Positions 1 to 10,349 of a DNA stretch of 64,000 nt are shown piece after piece. The stretch lies in assembly GCA_001557505.1 (NCBI GenBank), contig LSAX01000003.1, positions 2,666,001-2,730,000 of the forward strand, in the 5' to 3' direction. Both the position numbers and the translations under genes were made by a program. Within the stretch, counting starts at the first letter, position 1, and every line of letters starts with the position of its first letter. The stretch is from Reticulascus tulasneorum. Lineage: Eukaryota > Ascomycota > Sordariomycetes > Glomerellales > Reticulascaceae. The notes beneath the pieces were generated by a model. It searched no databases. It was not told the origin of the DNA and saw only the letters and a program-made list of their open reading frames with translations.

Positions 1-738
1 AACTTCCTCCTGGTTGAGTCTCTCCAGCGGTTCTATCTATTCTATGGTCCAGATTTCCAGGTCGAGTGCCCCACTGGTAGCGGCGATTTTATGCACTTGG
101 GGCATGTTTCGGAGGAAATTCAGCATCGGCTGCAGCACTTGTTTGCTCGCCATGACGATGGCCGTCGGGCAATAAATGCCGGAAGTGACCTGCTTGATTT
201 TGACCCCCACTGGAAGGACTACCTTTGGTACTACGAGTTCTTCGATGGTGACTCAGGCCGTGGACTCGGTGCTACTCATCAATGCGGATGGACTGGACTC
301 ATTGCCCGAATGATCCATGACACAGGGTAACGTGTATCCCCTACTACCTTGCAGACCTAAACTAACATTTCTAGAACCAACTGCCGCCTTCCCCAGACGC
401 CGCGTACACCATCTGTCGGCATGGCTCATTACTTTGATGACATCTTCTCCCGTCAAGTCGCTGGCCGTCGAGACTCTACCTCTAAGCCTCGCATTCGCCG
501 TTCTTCAACCGCCCGATCTATGGGAGCTAGGAGCGACTTTGACGGCTCCGCCAATGGAGATGACGACGGTCGCTCCATGGGTAACTCGGTTTTCACCGAA
601 TCTCCAGAGAGAGCACGCGAAAAGTCAGATGCAGATGCCCATATGCACCGGTATGTTTCGGAACAGCTCGAACGCCTCCAGGATGACGATACTGTTGGTG
701 GCTATGACCCAAGTGAGGAAATCGAGGCCAAGCCCTAA
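1..738 (+). CDS. GH63-type glycoside hydrolase, C-terminal part
   Basis: The window opens inside this gene, so only the last 229 residues are present. Two exons, 1-326 and 375-738, flank a 48-nt intron with GT-AG ends and an ACTAAC branch point at 361-366. The first exon has the late (alpha/alpha)6-barrel features of the GH63 superfamily as found in fungal proteins related to yeast YMR196W: FLLVESLQRFYLFYG, HWKDYLWYYEFFDGDSGRG and GATHQCGWTGLIARMIHDTG. The last ~120 residues are a polar, Ser/Arg/Asp-rich tail (RRSSTARSMGARS), probably disordered and fungal-specific. Family membership is from memory of these motifs. Whether the enzyme acts on oligosaccharides is inference, and the N-terminal half and catalytic acids lie outside the window. 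It converges with ATP5. Confidence 0.75.
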
Positions 739-1238
739 GTTGAGGAGAGGGCTCACGAAAATGAGCTACCTTGAGGAAGAGTATTATATTTGAGACATGT
801 TCGTGGGTTCTTGTGATAGCCTGCATAAAAGATTTGGCGTTGGGACATGAAAATTGCCCAAAGCACCACATATTCTTCCTAAGCACAAAACACAGACATT
901 ATATTCCTAGGTCGGGATAAAGTAGAACTTCAATATACAGAAGAACTTTGGCATACGGTTATCGTACTTATTATGACTTCTACCCCCGGTGACTGAACAT
1001 CACTGTCTATCCTGCAATATTGGTAAATCGCGTCAAGATCCTCACAGGACACAACTTCAGAGACGTACGTCTCCATATAGAGTTCAGGGAATGCTTCTAT
1101 TTTGGACTATGCACAAATCCTCCCATCGGGATGATTATTTCGGAACCGCCTGGAGACAACCTCCCTAGAAGCCAACTCCACCATGAGAATAGCTCAACTC
1201 GACACAACTTTCACCAAGGACATAAGGAAGTGGTTGTT
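739..1238. other. Convergent intergenic gap
   Basis: Holds the 3' ends of two convergent genes. Only short AT-rich stretches and no convincing coding signal were seen. Confidence 0.6.
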
Positions 1239-2209
1239 TTACAGAGTGTCCGTGAGGAGCTTGTTCATCTTGGCGATCCTGGCCGCGACGCTGAGATCGA
1301 TGGTCCGCTCGCCAACCTCCACGACTAATCCTCCAACGATTTCCGGGTTGACCTGCGTTGTTCGTCAGTAAAAGGCTCCCCCAGCTTTGCGATGATGTCT
1401 ACGTGAGGTCGTCTTACCTTGTTTGTCACCTTCAGCTTCTTGCCCTGGCCAACGTACTCGGACTTAGATACCGCGGTCTCCAGCCTGCTCAGAGTCTTGT
1501 TGTCCAATGGCTACAGGAAAGTATAAATGTCAGCACCGCGCGTTCATCTGTTCGGAAATGTAAATAGCCATGGGATATCCGTACCGTAGCGCTGGTGACG
1601 ATCATGTCAACCTCGCCATGGGCGGCTGACATCAGGATGGTGAACTGATCGCAGACACCCTTGAGGATTCCCAATCGGTTGTTCTCGGCCAGCGTAGCGA
1701 GGAAGTTCTTGATCGTCTCGCCGCCTGATCCCGCATGCTTCGCCAGCTCAGTGACGATGGCCAGCCGGTCCTCCGGGTTCAGCGATGGGGCCGACAGGAT
1801 CGTGCCCAGCTTGGCATCCTTCTCGACGATTGATCCCAGCAAGCCGAGGGCCTTCGCGGTGGGCTCGAGGGTGGAGGTCTTGACGGCCGCGGTGTACTAT
1901 GAAAATAACGCAGTTAGCATTTTGCTGTGCCCATCTTCCACATCCTGTCCCCCAACCGCACGATGCCCCATTCCCGCCAATCGAGGCATCGCAGCTCGGG
2001 GAACGCAATTGATGGGGGGAGCGGCGGCTTACCAGAGCGCTGGCGTAGGTGCCATCGAGGCCGAAGACCGAGACGGGAGGCTGGACGTTGTCGTTTGCTG
2101 CCGCGGCTGCGTAGCTCCGGGCTGGGACGCGGGTGAGGGAGCCGGCGGCGAAGGCCCGCGAGGGGGCTGCCGCTCGGAATGTGCGGAGGAGGGCTTGTCT
2201 CGACAGCAT
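1239..2209 (-). CDS. ATP5: Mitochondrial ATP synthase subunit 5 (OSCP)
   Basis: Four exons on the minus strand: 2209-2033, 1896-1585, 1510-1418 and 1352-1239, all introns phase 0, giving 231 residues. The first 35 residues (MLSRQALLRTFRAAAPSR...ARSYAA) form an Arg/Ala-rich mitochondrial presequence. The mature part starts PPVSVFGLDGTYASALYTAA, the usual OSCP opening. It continues with a helical N-terminal domain (LAIVTELAKHAGSG, ATLAENNRLGILKGVCDQF) and ends in the delta/OSCP signature VNPEIVGGLVVEVGERTIDL. OSCP joins the F1 head to the peripheral stalk of ATP synthase in the inner membrane. Length and domain order are normal. Its neighbours have unrelated functions. Confidence 0.95.
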
Positions 2210-2708
2210 GGCGGTGGATGGAATTGATGAGGTTGAGAGATCGGGGAGTGAACCGTATGAGGAGCTCGGTTTTCAAGGTTGAGGTTTCAATTCGGCAATT
2301 TGGATTGTTGTTGCCTTAGCAGCATAAGCGTGGTGAGGCATCAACATTACATAAGCTGTGCCGAGATTTATTTAATTGTTAGTGCACACTCCCTGATGCA
2401 GCATCATAAATTCTGGAGTACGTAGTACCTCATTTCGTAGGTTTTTGCATGCCTTTGAGAGCCTCTTGGTCATCCAATGCTTGAATTCCGCAGCCAAAAT
2501 ATCACAAGTACTCTATAACACCCTTGGTAGTCTACAGTTTCCACAGTCGCCACGGCCAGTGCCCTCATTGTCGTGACACGTCCAACACTCATTAGACATA
2601 GCGCTCAACCCTCGTGCTCTCGGCACACACTTGTAATATCCAGTACGCCAAACAAAGCAATTCCATCCCTTCTCCCTCTTTGCATCTCATGCGCGTGACA
2701 CGTTAACT
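2210..2708. other. Gap between ATP5 start and MOB1 3' end
   Basis: Contains the ATP5 promoter and the MOB1 3' UTR. A GTACGTAGTAC-like palindromic stretch lies near 2418-2428. No coding signal was seen. Confidence 0.5.
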
Positions 2709-3665
2709 TCAGTCGCTCTCAATCATCTTCTCAGCAAGGTCATTCAGAGGGCCATAGAAATCCTTCCCACTAGCCAGCTTATGCTCATCGACGAAGAGCA
2801 CATATTGCTTGAAGCTCGTGTTGAGATGCGGCTCGAGTCCGAGCTCGCGAATGACTGCGTAGTGATGGCAGTAGACGTGGGCGTAGACCCGGTACATGCG
2901 CTTGAAGATCTGTCGCACCAAGCTTGGGAAGGTCTTGGGGAAAGGGTAGCCTGTGATTGAGAAAGTTAGCGCTGGTTGTTTGACATGTGCTTGTTTCGGT
3001 CTTACCAATTCGACTTGGAAGAACCTGCTCGTTGTCGATGTTACTCTGAACCCATGTCATGAGCTGCTCAATGTACTGAGGTGCCGGCATCTTAGTCGGC
3101 CGCTTGTAATTCTCGTTGTCTTGCCACAGATACTCGAACTCGTCTGTGGCCTTCATCTCGGGACAGGATTGCGGAGAGCAGAATTCGGTGATTGCGCCGT
3201 AGAGCAAGTTGATCTGGTTGTAGAAGTCGACCACTGATCCAGGTTAGTGGTTTTCCCAAAGCCAAGGTGTCATCAGTCTTACGGTTGACTGCAAGCCATT
3301 CGTTCTCGTCTTCGCCTTCTGGGAGCTTCACAACTTTCCGCAAGCTCCCTCCTCCAAGAGTCGCCTCGGCATACTGTCGCAGCTGGTGGCTTGTCGCACC
3401 GCCTTTACCCGTTGCGCGGGGGCGGAAGTTCTTGGTCCTCTGGTTACTATCGCCATCCTCTGCGTCAGCCAAAATCAAAGCCGGTTCCGGGACTTGTATG
3501 TATGGAGTTTCGATGACAGTGTCCTTGCGTTCAAGGAGACACGGGGTGTCGAGGACTGCGGTCACAGGCTCCGCCAACAGCCCGGTCTTCACACTGAGAT
3601 ACTGGAAAAAAGACATAGGATCTAGGGCGATAGAATACTGACACTGTGGTGGCAAAGGCCGACAT
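2709..3665 (-). CDS. MOB1: MOB1 kinase activator
   Basis: Proposed exons on the minus strand: 3665-3639, 3457-3283, 3233-3006 and 2950-2709 (223 residues). The core is diagnostic of Mob1: [30 protein letters not shown], the zinc-site segment [19 protein letters not shown], and the second zinc half [16 protein letters not shown]. The Cys and His ligands are present. Mob1 binds and activates NDR/LATS kinases (Dbf2/COT1 type) in mitotic exit and septation. Exons 2-4 are secure because frames and family sequence agree. The 9-residue first exon (MSAFATTVS) and its join at 3457 are the best GT-AG solution but less certain: the region between is open in frame, so an alternative N-terminus is possible. 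Confidence 0.93.
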
Positions 3666-4748
3666 CGTGAAGGGGATTCGAGAAAATGGATTGTATATTC
3701 TCGTCGGCCTGAAGACGCATTCCAGCAGTTAGCGGGGCAATGGATTAATCACAGATGAAGACCAGTATTTTGTTGTGACAACGTACCTTCTGATTGGCAG
3801 CTTTGGCAGAGGCAGAGTAATATCAGGTGATTATCTGGTTCTAAAGCATGAAGGGTTTCGTCTGTGAGAATTGGGTTCGGGTTGTGATGCAACTTTTGGT
3901 TGAAGCAGGGAGGCTCCAAGCAGTGTGGTGTTTACCTTCTTTCCGAATTGGGGCTGGTTGCTGGGCTGCACCAGTGTGGTAAGTATCCAGGGATAGCGAT
4001 GTGCATCAGCCACATAAGTTATTGCTGTGGCTGCATTTTCAGTTTGTCCACCACCCCACTCTTTTATTCGTATGGCATCCCCAGATGTCCCTACCCCACA
4101 CATTGGCACACAACAGAGAATAATAAGCATCGCTTGGAGACAGCTTTGAATCCTTCACGGACAATTTTCTGCCAGTACTGCAGACGAGCTATACCGTCAA
4201 TGGCCATAGGAGCGTATTTCGGCCTATCTCCCATCAGAGTTCTCCGGAGAATACCACTAGTATTGTACATCAATGGCTCAAGGACTATTTCTGCCGAGTT
4301 GCAGGTCTAAACAGCCTCAATTGACGAGTGGGGAAGACGATCCCCGCATCCACACTTCGAGATCTCCTCTCGTGCTCACCTATTCCCGGGCATAACTGAG
4401 GGGGCAGTATGACGCTTCAGGAATGTACCATGGTAAGCAACGTGCTATCGGTCCATTACACACCGAGGGATGTAGCTCTACACGGCTCCGCGGACGGGGT
4501 AACGGTCGATCCTTGTGCAACAATGCTGTCTGTACCTGGCAGCCGTGCCTCATTTGGGGATGATTACACCTTGCGTCCCAGTCCTACGGCTAGAGTCGCT
4601 CCCCGCTTGAACCAGTCCCTGGGGACCAAGTTTTAATATAATGGTGGATATGGATCCTACCTCCATCCTGCGATCTTGCTGTTTCTCACGTTTCGTTTCC
4701 AATCGCATAGAGCGTCCGGTTCCCCTGTGAACTAGCAAACTGTTCAGC
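3666..4748. other. Divergent intergenic region
   Basis: About 1.1 kb between the divergent MOB1 and glycosidase-like genes, holding both promoters. Only short, unsupported open frames are present. Confidence 0.5.
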
Positions 4749-7060
4749 ATGTATTCTCTGTTATATGTCTTGTTTCTGTTATGCCCTCTAAGTGAGGCTG
4801 CCATTGATAGGCAGAAGGTGGTCCGAGCCTTCAATCCACATAGGACCGCCAGCTCACCAGAGACCCCATTGCAAGTCGGCAATGGAAACTTTGCCTTTGG
4901 CGTCGATGTAACGGGTCTGCAGACGTTCAAGCCGTTTGCCAGTATGTCGACATGGGGGTGGCATAACTTTAGCTTGCCCACTACGCAAGGCCAAACCTCA
5001 ATTGAAGGTGAGCCACGAAGTACTTAATCAGCCACAACATGGCATGCTAAGGATACCCCAAAGACTATACGGGAACTCAATGGTGGACTCATGGCCGGCT
5101 TGTCCCGTACAATATGGCAAACCCTTCAAATAACGATATTGCAAACTGGCTACGAGAGAACCCTCACCGTCTGAACCTAGGAATCATTGGGTTCTCTTTT
5201 GGCGGACAGAATGTCTCGGAGGACCTGCTTGAACAAAAGTCTCAAGAGCTGGATATGTGGACCGGCAAGATATCTTCTAGCTTTTCCTACAACGGGTCTA
5301 TAGTCAAGGTTGAAACTTGGGCTGACCCAGAATCCGACACCGTCGCCATTGGTGTGGAATCAGAGCTTCTTGCTAGCGGCTCCCTTGGCATCTTCTTTGA
5401 CTTTCCATATCCAACCAAGGATAAGTTTTCCAATCCTTTCGTGGGGGTCTATAACGCAACAAGCAAGCACTCCACATCTTTGAGTACATGCGGCAGCCAG
5501 GCAAAAATCCACCATGACATGACGACTATAAGCTACGATCTACGGCTCCAATGGGAGGGTAAAGGCAAGATTGCTGCGCCATCAGATGGGAGTCATAGAT
5601 ATACACTGTCTTTTGAAGGCATAGACAAGCTTCAGCTCACAGCAAACTTCGCTCCGTCAAAGCCTGCCGCTGTCCCAGACTTTCATGACATAACGGACGC
5701 CTCTGAGAAATGGTGGCCATCATATTGGTCCAAAGGCGGGTTTATAGATCTGACCGGGACGTCATCGCCGGACGCGAACGAGATTCAGCGTCTTACGATC
5801 CAGTCGCAATACTTGGTCGCTCTCAACTCTGCTTCTGATTATCCTCCCCAAGGTGAATACTCTTATGTTAATCCTTTATGGCATCTTACTAACAGTCAAT
5901 AGAATCCGGTAGGCTCCGTTCTTCTCGTGCATGAGACAAGATGGCCTTTCAGCTAACCATGCTATAGGACTCGTGAACAATGGCTGGTTCGGAAAATTCC
6001 ATGTAAGGATATTTTGGATTTAGATCTATTGCGGCTTGACTGATGAGACACTTAGCTCGAGATGTACTTGTGGCATTCGCTCCAATTCGCAAGATGGGGC
6101 CGTTGGGAATTCCTCTGGCGCAGTTTGCCTCATACCTACGATTTCCTACTGGAAGGTGCTTATGATCGTGCCAGAAATCAGGGCTATGAGGGAGCGAGAT
6201 GGGGTAAGATGACAGACCCGTCAGGGATCGACGCTCCAGGTGAGATCAACACTCTTCTCATCTGGCAGCAACCGCATCCCATGCACTTTGCGGAGATCGA
6301 GTACAGAAGCTTCCCAACAGAGGCCACCCTCAAGAAATGGGACACTATCCTCACCGCCACGGCCGACTTCATGGCCTCCTTTGCCTGGTTCAACCAAACC
6401 ACCGGAGTCTACGATCTCGGCCCGCCCATGTACCCGGCATCGGAGAACACGCCGCCAAATTCAACCATCAACCCAACATTTGAGCTGGCATACTGGCGTT
6501 TCGGCCTTGATGTTGCTAGCCAATGGAAGGAACGGCAAGGACTGGCTACCCCGAGCAAGTGGACAACCGTCAAGGATAATCTCGCCTTATTACCGGTTGT
6601 CAACGAAACCTACCCCATCTACGAAGGAGTCCCCAACATGTGGGAAGACATTGCCACTGTCCAAGACCACCCAGCCATGTCCGCGATTTACGGGCTCCTC
6701 CCACCACCTAGCAGCGGCAAGCCCCTGAATCTGACGTATGTTAAAAATACCGCCGACCACATCTGGGAGTTCTGGGACCTAGACGAGTCGTTCGGGTGGG
6801 ACTTCCCAATGCTCGCGATGAATTCGCTACGGCTGGGCGACGCAGAGCGCGCGGTGGAGTATCTATTGCACCCTACGTTCCAGTTTGACGATGCTGGGTA
6901 CCCGATCGGGGGAACGCGGGTCCCGACGCCGTATTTCCCAAGCTCAAGCTCGTTCTTGTTGGCATTGGCGATGATGGCCGGTGGGTGGGACGGGTCGGAG
7001 GGACCGCACTTTCCAGAGGGGTGGGATGTCGCCGTGGAGGGTTTTGTGCCTGGACTTTGA
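4749..7060 (+). CDS. Secreted six-hairpin glycosidase-like protein
   Basis: Five exons: 4749-5007, 5052-5852, 5903-5908, 5968-6002 and 6056-7060 (701 residues). Residues 1-18 (MYSLLYVLFLLCPLSEAA) are a signal peptide, so the product is probably secreted or wall-bound. The first half has a beta-rich domain with PLQVGNGNFAFGVDVTGLQT, STWGWHN and TQWWTHGRLVPYN. The second half looks like an (alpha/alpha)6 toroid: LVNNGWFGKFHLEMYLWH, NPTFELAYWRFGLDVA and WDLDESFGWDFPMLAMNS. This layout resembles GH65/GH95-type six-hairpin enzymes, but I cannot assign a numbered family or substrate. Several N-x-S/T sites fit secretion. Exon 3 is only 6 nt; including it restores PPQESGLVNNGWFGKF, close to a motif I recall from relatives. 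Skipping it keeps the frame and removes two residues. Confidence 0.85.
5903..5908 (+). other. Six-nucleotide micro-exon
   Basis: AATCCG lies between AG at 5901-5902 and GT at 5909-5910. The flanking introns are 5853-5902 and 5909-5967; the second has a GCTAAC branch point near 5952. Phase 1 on both sides gives Glu-Ser. Confidence 0.7.
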
Positions 7061-7521
7061 TTCATAGAGTATGGCCAATAAATCGATTTCGTACTTGATT
7101 GTTATTCTCCAGCCGTGATTTAGCTCTGCAGTCGTCCAATGTCTGGGTGTGAGGCTTGTTGCCAAGGCAGCGTCACTCAAGAACAAGTCGAAGCATTCTC
7201 CAAAATCATCTCTCACAATGCCTTGCTTGATAATCCGCTACTCTACCCCCAGCTAGACAGAGGGGGTTGACTACTCCTGTGTTTCTGTTTCAATTGCGAG
7301 TAAATCAGAGATTCGATTTTTTTCTTCTTTCACGGGCTCCCATCACGAGTGACGGAACACCCTGAATGACGAGCATTTCACAATATTCTGCCCGCCACCC
7401 AACCAGCCCCGACGGCTCCCCGACTCAAGTTTGCAAGCTGACACTTGACCGTTCTAAATAGATAAAAAAAATAAAAAAAAGATGGGGCCTGCCTGCAGCG
7501 GCATGACTCCCTCCGCGCACC
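7061..7521. other. Convergent 3' UTR region
   Basis: AT-rich DNA between two convergent genes, with A-rich runs at about 7463-7480. No coding signal. Confidence 0.5.
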
Positions 7522-8216
7522 TCACAGCAGGATCTCCCCCATGTTCTCCCCCTCGAAGCCCAGCTTGGACAGCTTCTTGATCCTCGACTTGTCCTTGGCC
7601 TTCTCGGCCGTCTTCCTCTCCTCGGCGAGCTTGTGCACCACCTCCGCGTCGGCGACGTCGTAGCCCGCGGGCGGGTCGTCGTCCTTGTCGAGGTCGATCT
7701 CGCCCAGCAGCAGGACGTTCTCGCCGCGGACCAGAAAGACGCCGCGCTTGATGTCGGCGTAGAGGCCGCGGGCGGGGTCGGCGTCTTCAGCAGTCGGCGC
7801 TGGGGGTGCGAAGATGCGCTCGACAGTTCCTTGGAGGACTAGGTTTGCTGAGGGGTGGGGAGTTGCTGTTAGCATGACCGCAACATTCGGGTGCGAAGCA
7901 TCAGATTGCCGAGAGGGGCGGACACACCGAATTGATCCCAGCTACGTAGCACGCCGATGAGTTTCCGCCCGTCGCGAAGCGCGACCATAAGCTTCTCTGA
8001 GTTGGGTGTTGTTAGCGCCAGTGCTCTCACACGGTCTGCTTGCCAGCTCGCAGAAGGGGCGGCCGGGGAGGGGCATTGGTTCATCTTCTTACTGTCGGTG
8101 AGATCTAGCAGCTGCGCGGCGGTCGTGAACATCTGCGGGGGCAAGGGCGTGGACGACGGCGGCGGTCGGCCTGGGGCCCCTTGTGGAGGGGTTTCTGAAA
8201 TGGCGAGGTTCTCCAT
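7522..8216 (-). CDS. LSM1: LSM1, Sm-like mRNA decapping factor
   Basis: Three exons on the minus strand: 8216-8093, 7996-7928 and 7847-7522 (172 residues). After a Pro-rich N-terminus comes an Sm fold. Sm1 is QLLDLTDKKLMVALRDGRKL with IGVLRSWDQFANLVLQ, and Sm2 is GVFLVRGENVLLLGEID. ARGLYADIKRG between them is typical of Lsm1. The charged tail (AEERKTAEKAKDKSRIKKL) fits the long C-terminal extension of fungal Lsm1. Lsm1 is the defining subunit of the cytoplasmic Lsm1-7 ring that binds deadenylated mRNA 3' ends with Pat1 and stimulates decapping. An in-frame upstream ATG at 8285 would add 23 residues (MIDGLGRDDNNN...). I prefer 8216 because MENLAIS is the usual kind of start. Confidence 0.9.
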
Positions 8217-9752
8217 TATATTGGTGGCATTGATGGGTGCGGTGAGTCGGTTGTTGTTGTCGTCCCGGCCCAGTCCATCGATCACTCGTAGGGGAGTGAA
8301 TGCTCGAAGCCTATGAGGGAAATCTGAGTGCCATTGTACGTTACGGTTTTGGTATTGTGGCTGGGGGATCTCGTTCGGGCTTTCTCACCCTTTTTTTTAT
8401 GGTAGCTGGACGGCGGCTCCCCACCTCCTCGCGATTTTGTGAGGTTCAACTGGGATGAACGCGGAATTTACAGTGCGTACAGGCGCAAAATGGATTTTAG
8501 CCGCACTGTCCTGTGGGCGGGTAGTTCAGTTCCCCAGTTGCAGAGGTCCACCGGTTCCGTCCCTGAGGCTGGCTGGACCCGGAATAGGGCTTTTTGCGTT
8601 CCGCTACATTTTCTTTTTTCCACGGGGGGGTCGGCGGCTCTGTTTTGGGAAAGGGGGAGGGATCTGGCGGAATGCACGTGCAAGGTGGGGATGGATGTGA
8701 CACAATCCCTGCTCTCTGGTTTCCTATGATCTCAGGCAAATGCGGGGCAGCTCAGCAGCAGCTTGGGGTTCCTTTTTTCCCTGCTAGTTTGATGGCGGGG
8801 CAAGAGGAGGGGTGGTTCCTGCCAAATGCCAACGGTAACCAAAAAAAAAAAAAAAAAAAAAGGGAAGGAAAGGAAAGGAAAAAAGGAAGCCCCCCCCCCC
8901 CCTCCTCAAATCTACTTTAGCTATGGAATCTTCGATGGCTCTTGGTCATGACTCAGGCACAGGCTCGGCGCTTACCTATGTTTATTAGGTACATACAGTA
9001 ATTACGATAGTGTTAGTAGCACATGTTGTTCATATACCAGCTAGGAAGGTCGCTGGAACACTGCTTGCTTATCCCATCAAAGTGCGCCTACCTAGGTCCC
9101 TGATCTGGAGAGAGTGGTCGCGCCATATTCTAAAGCTGAACACATCTCTTGTCTTGTGTAGCGCAAGAAATCCTGTCTGACCGTGTCTATGTTGTTTGTA
9201 GTAGAGACAAGCCCGCTCTCCTTTCCCCCCAAAAACGTGTCACTCGTGATAACATCAGGCTCATGCCTCCGTTGAGATACAAGTATCCTCTTATGCATCC
9301 ATGCCGTCCCTACCATAGGTCCTTTTGGTGATTGCGTCTCTATCAACCCAGCCGACAACGCCGTCGTGTAAATGCAAGAAATGTCTTGGTCTCGGTAAAC
9401 GAAGAAGAAAAAGAAAAAAAGGGCGAGTTTTTGTACGAGGCCTGCCAGCCCCTAGAATGTTTCCAAAATAAGTCCGGGTATGCCAAGCTCGTGGCAGCGG
9501 CTCTGGGCAATTCCATAGTCAAAGACTCTCGACTGACGACCAAACCACCCCCTCAGGACAAAGGACCATTATCTCTAATGCATGTTTGAACGCCATGGCG
9601 ATTCATGAAAAAGGGAAACGTCCTTGCAACCACACCGCGAACTCCTCTTGACGCAAAGTGTCTGTATATTCCTCGTCATTCCGTCCTCAAATCGTCTCCC
9701 GGAAGGAATAGACAACACAGGGCTTGCAGTGGCCGAGCCCATGTGGTCGCGA
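8217..9752. other. Intergenic gap with homopolymer runs
   Basis: About 1.5 kb upstream of LSM1 and downstream of the Nudix gene. It has a poly-A run near 8841-8860 followed by a purine-rich AAGG tract and a C run near 8890-8902. No supported gene was found. Confidence 0.5.
8841..8902. repeat. Low-complexity A/G/C tract
   Basis: About 20 A, then GGAAAGGAAAGG-type purine repeats, then about 13 C. Such a run is prone to length variation and assembly error. Confidence 0.8.
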
Positions 9753-10349
9753 CTACGAACGCACCATGGTTGACCTACTCAGCGCCTCCAGGAGCTCTGG
9801 CCGGTGGGACATGGCTTCCTTCGCCTGGCTGTATGTCATCCACTGGCGCTGTCGCTTGTGTTTCTCCGGCCAGTTGTCTTCTTCTCGAAGAACCGTTACT
9901 TCGTAGAATCGGTATAAAGTCTTGGGCGTATCTTTCGACACGTGCTTCGGTGCACGGCTGTCGAGTATATCGCCCAAATCGTAGTCGATCTGGATGGATA
10001 TGCCCGCCTCTTCCCACGCCTCACGTTCTGCAGCCTCTGTACACTCCTCGTCTGTCTCCCATCCTCCTTTGGGCAAAACCCACCCCTTCCTCCGAGTGGA
10101 TTGTATGAGCAGGACAAATTGCTTGTCCTCGGTAAGAGGAACAACCCCAGCAACCAGGCGTTCGCCTTTGGAGTTGTAACCTGCACAATTCGGAGTTAGT
10201 CTCGTTCCGAGCTATGAGCCAGCCTCAAAAAAACCGGGAGGAAAAAACCTCCACGGGAGGGTGTAGAGTAAAACTTCGCCCGCGCACTTACGCTGCTTGC
10301 TTCTCCCGGTCCGAGACTCCATTGACCGACTGTTGCTTGAGGATGCCAT
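9753..10349 (-). CDS. DDP1: Diphosphoinositol polyphosphate phosphohydrolase (Nudix)
   Basis: Two exons on the minus strand, 10349-10292 and 10180-9753, phase 1 (161 residues). The Nudix box is complete: from Gly57, GGWETDEECTEAAEREAWEE followed by AGI, with every GX5EX7REUXEEXGU position present. The preceding LLIQSTRRKGWVLPKGGWE and the following RFYEVTVLREEDNWPE are typical of the DIPP/Ddp1/Aps1 group. These enzymes hydrolyse diphosphoinositol polyphosphates and diadenosine polyphosphates, and some cleave inorganic polyphosphate. The start is set by the short first exon, whose last base plus GT completes Arg20 before YNSKGERLVAGVVPL. A second gene linked to phosphate signalling, the NUC-2/PHO81 homologue, is 31 kb away; I see no evidence that they are linked. 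Confidence 0.9.

Noticed and set aside
6240..6728. 162-codon frame inside the glycosidase-like gene
   Set aside because: Ser/Pro/Arg-rich shadow of exon 5.
9605..10108. Plus-strand open frame opposite the Nudix gene
   Set aside because: Shadow of the strongly supported Nudix coding exon.
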